Of a stretch of DNA of 30,878 bases, positions 8,520-16,279 are shown one piece after another. The position numbers were made by a program, and so were the translations under genes. Location: assembly GCA_964542765.1 (NCBI GenBank), contig CAZIVO010000033.1, positions 1 through 30,878 on the forward strand. The letters are read 5' to 3'. Each line of letters opens with the position of its first letter. Position 1 is the stretch's first letter. The notes below the pieces were generated by a model. That model did no database searches and had not been told where the DNA came from. It worked only from the letters and a program-made list of their open reading frames with translations. Origin of the DNA: CAZIVO01 sp964542765 (GTDB lineage Bacteria > Planctomycetota > UBA1135 > UBA2386).

Positions 8520-9824
8520 ATGGCTCCGAAAATGGACAACTCGACCAGCACCTCGGCTTGGATCGCCAAGAGGATCGGTAACCGATGCGGGAAACGGCTC
8601 GCCTCTCTCCTGCTTGTCTCGATGCTCATCAGCAACACCCTGTTGCCGGGACAAGATTGGCCGCGGTTCAGAGGCCCGAACGGAGCCGGTACCAGCACGG
8701 CCAAGAACATTCCCGCAAAATGGGGCGAGGCGGACTACAACTGGAAGGTCTCCCTGCCCGGCGGCGGCAACTCCTCACCGGTCCTTTGGGGCAAGAAACT
8801 CTTCGTCACAAGCGCCGAAGGGGATGAGCAAAAACGCCATCTCCTGTGCCTAGACGCCGTCACCGGCAAAACGATCTGGCAGCAATCATTTCCCTTCGCC
8901 AGCTTCCGCAAACACAAGAAGAACAGCACCTTCGCAAACACCACCCCCGCGCTGGACGAAGCCAGGATCTATGTTCTGTGGCAATCCGCCGCCGGATCCA
9001 CCCTGCATGCCCTCAGCCACGAAGGGAAGTCCGTCTGGACATTCGACCTCGGGACCTACAAGAGCGGGCATGGGGCCGGGAGTTCACCCATCGTCTACCG
9101 GGACACGGTGATCGTCTGCAACGACCACGACGCCGACAGCTTCTTGATCGCACTCGACCGCGAAACCGGCAAGGTCCGCTGGAAGATGCCACGAATCGGC
9201 GACCGAGCCTGCTACTCCACACCATGCGTCTACCAGCCAACCGGTCGCGATCCCGAGATCATCTTCACCCACTCGTTCCGTGGCATCACCGGGGTGAATG
9301 CCGAGACCGGCGAGAAGAACTGGGAAATCGATGTCTTCGGCACCCACAAGCAGCGTGCGGTCGGATCGCCGGTGATCTTTGGCGACCTTGTCATCGGTAG
9401 CAGCGGCTTCACCAGCAAGGAAAAGAACATCGTTGCCGTCCGCCCTGGCGCCAATGGCAAGGTCAAGGAAATCTATCGCCTCGGCCAGCAGGTACCGCAC
9501 GTGCCAACGCCACTGGTCTATCGCCAGCGACTCTTCTTGTGGTCGGATCAGGGCATCATCTCTTGCGTGGACCCGGCGGCCGGAACCACAATCTGGCAAG
9601 ACCGAGTGCGAGGGACATTCTTCAGTTCTCCCATCGGCGTTGCCGACCGTATCTACTGCGCCGACCAGAAGGGCGTCATCACCGTGATCGCGGCGAGCGA
9701 CACCTTCGAAGTACTGGCGCAGAACGAACTCGGCGAAGAAGTGCACGCAACACCGGCCATCGGCGATGGCGTCATCTACTGGCGCAGTTTCTCGCAGATC
9801 TTCTCGATCGGCAAAGGCGAGTAA
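8520..9824 (+). CDS. Secreted PQQ-like beta-propeller protein (second of a tandem pair)
   Basis: This 434-residue protein is paralogous to the one just upstream. A long basic N-region (about 27 residues) precedes the hydrophobic signal core LASLLLVSMLI, and the mature part starts with QDWPRFRGPNGAG. Blades are visible as LLCLDAVTGKTIWQ, LHALSHEGKSVWTF, LIALDRETGKVRWKM, ITGVNAETGEKNWEI, IISCVDPAAGTTIWQ and a final VITVIAASDTFEVLAQ. The 24-base gap to the preceding gene suggests co-transcription. There is no obvious Shine-Dalgarno site before 8520; a second in-frame ATG at 8532 is also possible. Binding partner and function are unknown. Confidence 0.9.
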   Translation: MAPKMDNSTSTSAWIAKRIGNRCGKRLASLLLVSMLISNTLLPGQDWPRFRGPNGAGTSTAKNIPAKWGEADYNWKVSLPGGGNSSPVLWGKKLFVTSAEGDEQKRHLLCLDAVTGKTIWQQSFPFASFRKHKKNSTFANTTPALDEARIYVLWQSAAGSTLHALSHEGKSVWTFDLGTYKSGHGAGSSPIVYRDTVIVCNDHDADSFLIALDRETGKVRWKMPRIGDRACYSTPCVYQPTGRDPEIIFTHSFRGITGVNAETGEKNWEIDVFGTHKQRAVGSPVIFGDLVIGSSGFTSKEKNIVAVRPGANGKVKEIYRLGQQVPHVPTPLVYRQRLFLWSDQGIISCVDPAAGTTIWQDRVRGTFFSSPIGVADRIYCADQKGVITVIAASDTFEVLAQNELGEEVHATPAIGDGVIYWRSFSQIFSIGKGE

Positions 9825-9950
9825 CCGCGGCTGAACACGAGCGAACTCATCCCAAGCTCTCCGACTCGCTCTTGTGTTTCAACTCGTCGCGCAAGCTTTC
9901 GGTCGATGTTCGCCCACACGACCGCCCCGTCGCAACTCCAGCCCGGACCG

Positions 9951-11543
9951 CTAGCCCTCGTTCAACTGCTCTGCCATCCGGGGCGCCGCCGCTGGTGTGC
10001 TGCGGCGCCGGAACAATGCGTTGACGCGTTGCTCGAGGGAGGTCACACCTTCGTTGGTGATCATGTTCTTGATCAAACGAAGGAAGTTCCACGGGCGAAT
10101 CAGGAACGAAAGAGCGTAGAACGACGTTTGAGCGAAACCCCGCCAGAGTCCGAGCTCGAGCGCGCCGACATGTTCGCAGTAGTCGATGGAACTGAGTAAG
10201 TTGCGGTTGCCGACCAGCGAGCGGAAGTAGTCGGCATCCAGTTCTCCGATCACCTTCTTCTCACGGAGTTCGTCGAACAACTCGGTACCCGGGTAGGGCG
10301 AAAACATGAAACAGGCCAGATCGTGTCCGCCGATCACCGCAAGTTTCCAGCAAAACAAAAGCGTCTGCAGAAGGTGGCGCCGCCGTTCATGCGGGAAACC
10401 AAAGATGACGTGGGTCTTGACGACGATTCCCTGACGCAGCGCCGAGCGGATCGAAGCCCGCAGGCGCGGCAACTTTACCTGCTTCTTGATCAACTTCAGT
10501 GTTTCGACGGAACCGCTCTCGGGGGCATAGGTCACATTTCGACAGCCGGTGCGATACAGCGCTGCTGCGACTTCGTCATCGATGACCTCGGACCGTGTTC
10601 CGCCCGGAAGTTGCCACGTGAACCGCATGCCGCGTTCTTCGATGCGAGCGCAGAACTCGAGGACCCATTTCTTCTTGACGACCATGGTCAGATCGAAGAA
10701 ATCGAAATTCTCGACCTGATAGCGATCGATGTAGAACTGCATCTCATCGAGCAAGTCGTCGGGCTTGCGCATGACGTAGACGAAGCCGTACATCAGCGGG
10801 TTGGAACAGAACGTGCATCGGTAAGGGCAGCCCCGCGTTGCCAGGATGCCCATGCTGCGACCCCGATACACTCCGAAGCCATTGCGGGTGTCCAGATAGG
10901 TTTCGATCGGCAGCAGATCCCATGCCGGGTAGGGCAACTCGTCGACGGCTCGGATTCGCTGTCGAGGCAGGTTTTGAACGTAGCGGCCATCCTCCAGATA
11001 TGCCGTCCCCGCTACCTTCGCAAGTTTCTCCGGATCGCGGAACACAGCAGCGATTTCGAGGATCGTTTCTTCGCCTTCGCCAAGGATGCAGTAATCAAGT
11101 TCCGGACGGTCCCGAAGGTTGAACTCCGGCAGCGCCGTCGCGTGTTCACCGCCAGCAACGATCAGCTTGTCGGGCAACCGGTCGCGCACTGCCCTGATCA
11201 ACTGCCGAACCCAAGGCCAGTCCTGGGTAAACATGCAACTGATACCGATGATGTCGGTATCAGGGTCAATCTGAGCAACCGTCTCGTCGATCGTGAGCCC
11301 ATGGAACAGGTAGCCCGATTCTTCGATGATTTGATCAGGCTTCTCGGCAATAGCATCGATGATGGCGACCGGATTACCATTTTCGCGCAGCACTGCGCCC
11401 AGGTAGGCCAGCCCCAGCGGAGGCGTCAGCGAAGATACCCAAGCGCCGCCGGAGGCAACCAGGGTCGGACGAACCAAGGTAACGTGGGCAAGTTGTCGAT
11501 CGACCGACGAAGATACCGGCAGCGATACGGAATCAGCGGTCAT
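9951..11543 (-). CDS. B12-binding-domain radical SAM protein
   Basis: This protein of about 530 residues has an N-terminal cobalamin-binding-type Rossmann domain (about 18-165: VTLVRPTL, PPLGLAYLGAVLRENG, VAIIDAIAEKPDQ, VAGGEHATALPE, LDYCILGEGEETI). The radical SAM barrel follows, with the cluster motif RGCPYRCTFCSN (Cys239, Cys243, Cys246 from this start). A helical tail of the kind seen in class B (B12-dependent) radical SAM enzymes ends it. The canonical DxHxxG motif for base-off cobalamin is not present. The ATG at 11543 was picked because it lies just before conserved sequence. An ATG at 11609 has a better AGGA site 8 bases upstream and would add 22 residues. The reaction (methylation, ring or lipid chemistry such as the BchE/HpnJ type) cannot be assigned. 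Confidence 0.9.
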   Translation of the reverse strand: MTADSVSLPVSSSVDRQLAHVTLVRPTLVASGGAWVSSLTPPLGLAYLGAVLRENGNPVAIIDAIAEKPDQIIEESGYLFHGLTIDETVAQIDPDTDIIGISCMFTQDWPWVRQLIRAVRDRLPDKLIVAGGEHATALPEFNLRDRPELDYCILGEGEETILEIAAVFRDPEKLAKVAGTAYLEDGRYVQNLPRQRIRAVDELPYPAWDLLPIETYLDTRNGFGVYRGRSMGILATRGCPYRCTFCSNPLMYGFVYVMRKPDDLLDEMQFYIDRYQVENFDFFDLTMVVKKKWVLEFCARIEERGMRFTWQLPGGTRSEVIDDEVAAALYRTGCRNVTYAPESGSVETLKLIKKQVKLPRLRASIRSALRQGIVVKTHVIFGFPHERRRHLLQTLLFCWKLAVIGGHDLACFMFSPYPGTELFDELREKKVIGELDADYFRSLVGNRNLLSSIDYCEHVGALELGLWRGFAQTSFYALSFLIRPWNFLRLIKNMITNEGVTSLEQRVNALFRRRSTPAAAPRMAEQLNEG

Positions 11544-12047
11544 GCAGGGCCACCCGTTCGGGAAACCGCACACTCTTCGAGAAGGGCGTGTACGCGACAC
11601 TCCATCCATCTCGAAAATCCTGCGCGGCGTGGGTTTAGCGTCTGCATGGTGTGTGTCCGGCGGACCGGAGGCCAATGCCCGATCCTCTGCCGTATATCGG
11701 GAAACAGCAGACTAAAACTACAACAAAACGACTGCCCCGTCTCATATCACACGGTTTCAGCGGCTACCCACGCGATCCCCGCGCATCCACACCTACCCCC
11801 TAACCTCCGGCGATGACCGGACGCGCAGATGACCAACCCGTCATTACCACACTTTCAGGCCATATCGGGCGGGTCCACGGAACAGAAGAAAAGCCATATA
11901 CCGCACGGGAAGCCACCAGATAAGCAGTGCCCAAGGACACAGAACACGGGAAAGAAAGCTACGTCGGTAGAAATCAACCGCTGCCATCTCCCGCGGATCC
12001 TCTGCTGAGTCACAGAACAAGTTTCTGCTCGACCAGCGCCTATCCGA
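11544..12047. other. Intergenic region of about 500 bp
   Basis: This stretch lies between two minus-strand genes. It holds the upstream region of the radical SAM gene and one possible small open frame (listed separately). Its middle (11700-11960) is less GC-rich than neighbouring genes and has weaker third-position G/C preference in every frame, which argues against a missed large gene. Confidence 0.5.
11844..11987 (-). CDS. Possible 47-residue single-span membrane protein
   Basis: An ATG at 11987 opens a 47-codon frame ending in TAA at 11844. AGAGGA lies about 10 bases upstream. The peptide begins MAAVDFYRRSFLSRVL and has one hydrophobic, tryptophan-rich span (CPWALLIWWLPVRYMAFLLF), flanked by arginines on both sides. 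It ends RGPARYGLKVW. It is too short for conservation to be judged by eye, and codon use is not strongly biased, so it may be chance. Confidence 0.33.
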   Translation of the reverse strand: MAAVDFYRRSFLSRVLCPWALLIWWLPVRYMAFLLFRGPARYGLKVW

Positions 12048-13178
12048 TCAGCGATTCGGCGCGGTGATACCCTGACCTTCGAGCGCGAGGAACGCGGTGT
12101 TCGAGATGCGGCCTGCTACATGCTTGCGCAACTCGGCCTGTGTCGAGAGGAGCAGGTTGGTGTTGTTCTCGATCTCGAGCATCTCCGGGATCAGCTTTTG
12201 GAAGGCACCGTGGAACGATGTGAATGGATCGTAATTTCGACTCCAGAGCGGAACCGGCGGTGGCGGTGCGCTCTCGCAGATCATCCTCACGACCTTGGCC
12301 GGGTCCTGACCGTACAATCGCAGCAGAATTTCAATCTGGCTGCGCGTCGAATAGCCCCCTGCCCCCCCTGCATCGTAGCGCGACAGTCGTCGCGGCAACT
12401 CGCTGTCCGGTGGTAACAACAGCGACAAAGCAACCGCCTCGCGGAACGCCCGATATTGTCGGTAAGCAAGGAACGACGCGTGTAGAGCATCGTGCGCCGT
12501 CTTCAGACTCTCGGTCACCTGCTTGTAGCCCGGGTGGTTCTTCGGCACGAACTTCTTGACGAAATCACCGATCATCACGTCGTAGAAGAAAACACTCTCT
12601 TCGGTGCCGGCAGTCCGATCGAGCGCTTGGTAGAACGACTCGTCGCCATTGCGCCATGTTTCGAGAAACGTCGCAAAATTCTCGACACCGCTTCCGGCAT
12701 CCAGTTCCTGCAGAATCGCGGCCAGCGCGAAGTGTGCATGCGGCGGATATCCGAGTAGCATCGCGCGCAGTTCGCTCTTCCACTCCTCCTGCTCATCGGC
12801 ACCGTCGACCGGTGTGATACCGCGCAGCCCGAAGCGATATTCATCGTGGACCGGGAAACTGAGATTCTCCCACCAATCAACGTCGCCGGTCGGACGATTG
12901 GTCTTCTTGGTGATCGCCACTCGCTTGCCGGCACCCATCTTGGCGCCCCGTTCGGCATACTCGGTGATCGCTTTCGCGAATGGTTCGTCGATGTTCCCGA
13001 CCGCATCGCGCACCGCTTGCAGAATGCGCTTTTGCCGAGCCTTCGACTTCGCAGCGAACGCCGCAAGAACCGCATCGACATCCTCAACACCAACCACGAC
13101 GGCTGGACTCACAGGTGAGACAGCGGCCTTCTCAACCTGCTGCAGGTGAAGCAAAGCCAGAGCCATCTCGATGATCAT
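12048..13178 (-). CDS. Unrecognised conserved-looking cytoplasmic protein
   Basis: From the ATG at 13178 this encodes 376 residues; GAGGG lies 8 bases upstream, which favours this start over the 60-codon longer open frame. I do not recognise a family. The sequence is mostly helical, with no signal peptide or membrane span. Residues about 25-65 are Ala/Lys-rich helices, followed by a conserved-looking acidic aromatic stretch (DVDWWENLSFPVHDEYRFG) and helical blocks rich in Phe/Tyr (SFYQALD, FFYDVMIGDFVKKF, SFLAYRQYRAFREAV). A short proline run (APPPPVPLW) occurs near residue 300. Coding use is consistent with neighbours. It is divergent from the sulfatase fusion. No function can be given. Confidence 0.72.
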   Translation of the reverse strand: MIIEMALALLHLQQVEKAAVSPVSPAVVVGVEDVDAVLAAFAAKSKARQKRILQAVRDAVGNIDEPFAKAITEYAERGAKMGAGKRVAITKKTNRPTGDVDWWENLSFPVHDEYRFGLRGITPVDGADEQEEWKSELRAMLLGYPPHAHFALAAILQELDAGSGVENFATFLETWRNGDESFYQALDRTAGTEESVFFYDVMIGDFVKKFVPKNHPGYKQVTESLKTAHDALHASFLAYRQYRAFREAVALSLLLPPDSELPRRLSRYDAGGAGGYSTRSQIEILLRLYGQDPAKVVRMICESAPPPPVPLWSRNYDPFTSFHGAFQKLIPEMLEIENNTNLLLSTQAELRKHVAGRISNTAFLALEGQGITAPNR

Positions 13179-13409
13179 GCGTCGCGCCCTCTTCGTGATC
13201 GGTGCAGGCGCACACCGGCGCTGCCCCGCGGAGTATCCATCCACGCGGATTCTCATGCAATGTCCGGACGGAAAAGCTGTCGACCCATGACCGGTAGCCC
13301 CCTTGATATTGACCACCTGCCAGCCTGAAGCTCTCGCCGATAGCCAGACCAAAGCCATGAGGCGGAAGCTCGCTAGCTCATGTTAGGATACAAGATCGAG
13401 GCCCCCACC

Positions 13410-16259
13410 ATGACGAACACTTCTTCCTCCCGACGTATGCACGGCATCAAGGCTCTAGTCTTCGCCACACTCACGGTCACGGCTACCACGCAGAGTCCGC
13501 AACCGAACATCGTCTTCATCCTGGCCGACGACATGGGCTGGACCGATGTCTCCGGCGGACAGACCAATCTCGGCAATGCCTCCGACTATTACCGCACACC
13601 AAACATCGATGCTCTGGCTGCAGCGGGCATGAGCTTCGATCATGCCTACTCATGCGGACCCAACTGCGCGCCAACCCGCGCTGCTCTGATGAGCGGCCAG
13701 TACCCCCCGCGCACTGGAGTCTATACGGTCAACACCGGCAACCGCGGCCAATCCCAGTACCGCAAACTCGATGCTGCTCCTAACCAGACAAAGGTGGCGC
13801 CGAGCATCATCACCCTGGCCGAAACTCTCAAGAAGGCCGGTTACACCACCGGCCACTTCGGCAAGTGGCACCTCGGAGACGACCCTCAAGGCCATGGGCC
13901 CAACGGTCAGGGATTCGATCTCAATATCGGCGGCACCAACCGCGGTAGCGTCTCCGGTGGTTCCAAGGGTCATTTCGCGCGAGGCGATGGTTCGTTCAAC
14001 TTGCCGAACATGCCCGCCAACAACAAGCCGAACCAGTTCATGGCCGACCGCCTCACCGAAGAAGCCCTGGCCTTCATGAAGAGCAAGCAACCCTTCTTCG
14101 TCTACCTGTCACATTTCTCGGTGCACACCCCCATCCAGGCTCCGACCGGCGACATCGCCGCCTTCAACAGTGTCCCCAAAGGCGTTCGCCACAAGAACCA
14201 GACCTACGCTGGCATGCTCAAGAATCTCGACGATGGCCTGGGCCGGGTGATGAATTTCCTGGAGACCACCGCCGACCCGCGGCGGCCGGGCAACAAGTTG
14301 ATCGGCAATACTCTGGTCATCTTCACGTCGGACAATGGCGGCCTGGGCGGCTATGCCTCGGCGGGTGCGCCGGGCGGCAAGGAAGTCACTCACCAGCACC
14401 CCCTCAAGTCAGGCAAGGGGGCCCTCTACGAGGGCGGAACTCGCGTGCCACTGATCGTCCGCTGGGATGGCAAGGTCACAGCAAAAACGACCAGCAGTGC
14501 GCCGGTCGCAAGCATCGACTTCTATCCGACGCTCACCACCATCGCCGGCGCGCAACTACCGACCAAGCAACCCCTGGATGGCGAGGACATCCTGCCCTTG
14601 CTGAACGGCAAGAACAGCAAGACCAAGCGCAGTTCCTTGTTCTGGCACTTTCCCGGCTATCTCCAATCGCACTCCAGCGGCAGCACCTGGAGGACGACAC
14701 CCGGGTCGGTGATCCGCAAGGGAAAATGGAAGCTGCACTTCTACTACGAAACCCGCACCTTTGAACTCTACGACCTCGTCACCGACATCGGCGAGAAGAC
14801 CAATCTGGCGACGGCAAACCCGAGCATCGTCCAGTCCCTGACCAAGGAACTGCGCGCATGGCTCGTGGAGACCAAGGCCGCCCTGCCCTTCCATAAGGGG
14901 ACCACCAAGCAGGTCGGGCTGCCCGGCGATCCAGGACCCGGCAGCAATCCCGTGCAATGGAAGGATCGCAAGGCTGCAGCGAGCCCGCCGGGCGCGACCG
15001 GTCATGTCATGGTCTCCACCAACGGCAGCCTTCTCGCCTTCGCCGGAAACAGCAACCAAGGAGTCACGAACGAACTCTGGCGCTACGACGGCCAGAACTG
15101 GACGCTGCTGGCGCCCGCCAGAAAGCCCACGCCCAGACTCCGCCACGCCGGAGTCTTCGACGAAGGACGTAAGCGCTTGGTTGTCTTTGGCGGCATCGAC
15201 GGGAATGCCGGACTACTCGCTGACACCTGGGAATTCGATGGTACGAACTGGTCACAACCCCCACCGGGGCCAGCACCGAGCCCACGCCGCGACCATGCGA
15301 TGGCCCATGACTCGATGACCGGCAAAACCCTGCTGTTCGGCGGCCGCAACGGCTCAGGGCCCCTCGCCGACACCTGGGAATTCGATGGCCGATCCTGGCG
15401 ACAACTCAACCCGGCGATCTCACCGCCCGCACGCTTCGATCACGGCATGGTCACCGACAGCGACCGAGGAGCTTGCGTGCTGTTCGGGGGAAAGGGTTCC
15501 GGCACGACCGAACTCGCCGACACCTGGCTGTGGAATGGACAAATCTGGCGACGAGCCCTGACAGCGCGCTCGCCACCCGCACGCCTCACCTTCGGGATGG
15601 CCTACGACAAGTTACGCAACCGAACGATCATCTTCGGCGGTCAAGGAGGCCAAACCTGGTTCACCGACACCTGGGAGTTCGACGGCAAGGACTGGCTGGT
15701 CCGGCGGCCCGGCCAGACGCCTCCTTCCCGGGGCGGCGCTCAGCTGGCCTACGACTCGACATGGCGACGGGTCATCCTCTTCGGCGGCTGGAAGAGCTCC
15801 ACCTTCTTCAACGACACCTGGGGCTACCAAACCCGCTTTCCGGCCTCCTCTTCCAGTTTTGGCAAGGGCTGCGGCGGCCGAAGCGGCATCCCTCGGCTCA
15901 CCCTCCTCGGTCAGCCCTGGCTCAGCGCGAACGTGATCCTGCGCGCCACCTCCCTGCCAACCGCAGTAAGCATGACCGGCATCCTTTTCGGCGGATCCAA
16001 CAAGTCCTGGGCCGGCGGTACGCTGCCCTATTCCCTTTCCGTGCTCGGCATGCCCGGCTGCGATCTCCTCGTCGACCCCCTGATCTCCCTGGGTGCTACA
16101 GCGGCCAACGGCAAGGCCTCCCTGCCCCTGGCCATCCCGAACAACCAATGGCTCGTCAAGGGTTCCTTCCATGCCCAGGCGAGCGTCCTCGATCCTGGCG
16201 CCAACCGTGCCGGCATCATCGTCTCGAACGGAATCACCGGCACGATCGGCGAGCGCTGA
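13410..16259 (+). CDS. Sulfatase-Kelch-propeller-surface-domain fusion, secreted
   Basis: This 949-residue protein combines three modules. A signal peptide covers about 1-28. Residues about 32-490 are a type I sulfatase: PNIVFILADDMGW with metal aspartates, C-A-P-T-R with Cys86 for conversion to formylglycine, GHFGKWHLG, FTSDNGG and RKGKWKLHFY. Residues about 535-812 are a Kelch-type propeller with at least five blades, each showing LFGG and DTWEFDG (or DTWLWNG) motifs. The last 133 residues (from FGKGCGG) are a beta-rich domain with SNKSWAGGTLP, LGMPGC and FHAQASVLDPGAN. That domain resembles the C-terminus of the hydrolase at 3722-6166. I chose ATG 13410 because CGAGG precedes it; ATG 13380 adds ten residues. 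The Kelch part may bind the sulfated glycan, and the last domain may anchor or sort the protein. Confidence 0.93.
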   Translation: MTNTSSSRRMHGIKALVFATLTVTATTQSPQPNIVFILADDMGWTDVSGGQTNLGNASDYYRTPNIDALAAAGMSFDHAYSCGPNCAPTRAALMSGQYPPRTGVYTVNTGNRGQSQYRKLDAAPNQTKVAPSIITLAETLKKAGYTTGHFGKWHLGDDPQGHGPNGQGFDLNIGGTNRGSVSGGSKGHFARGDGSFNLPNMPANNKPNQFMADRLTEEALAFMKSKQPFFVYLSHFSVHTPIQAPTGDIAAFNSVPKGVRHKNQTYAGMLKNLDDGLGRVMNFLETTADPRRPGNKLIGNTLVIFTSDNGGLGGYASAGAPGGKEVTHQHPLKSGKGALYEGGTRVPLIVRWDGKVTAKTTSSAPVASIDFYPTLTTIAGAQLPTKQPLDGEDILPLLNGKNSKTKRSSLFWHFPGYLQSHSSGSTWRTTPGSVIRKGKWKLHFYYETRTFELYDLVTDIGEKTNLATANPSIVQSLTKELRAWLVETKAALPFHKGTTKQVGLPGDPGPGSNPVQWKDRKAAASPPGATGHVMVSTNGSLLAFAGNSNQGVTNELWRYDGQNWTLLAPARKPTPRLRHAGVFDEGRKRLVVFGGIDGNAGLLADTWEFDGTNWSQPPPGPAPSPRRDHAMAHDSMTGKTLLFGGRNGSGPLADTWEFDGRSWRQLNPAISPPARFDHGMVTDSDRGACVLFGGKGSGTTELADTWLWNGQIWRRALTARSPPARLTFGMAYDKLRNRTIIFGGQGGQTWFTDTWEFDGKDWLVRRPGQTPPSRGGAQLAYDSTWRRVILFGGWKSSTFFNDTWGYQTRFPASSSSFGKGCGGRSGIPRLTLLGQPWLSANVILRATSLPTAVSMTGILFGGSNKSWAGGTLPYSLSVLGMPGCDLLVDPLISLGATAANGKASLPLAIPNNQWLVKGSFHAQASVLDPGANRAGIIVSNGITGTIGER

Positions 16260-16279
16260 GCGCAAGATCGTAACGGCAA

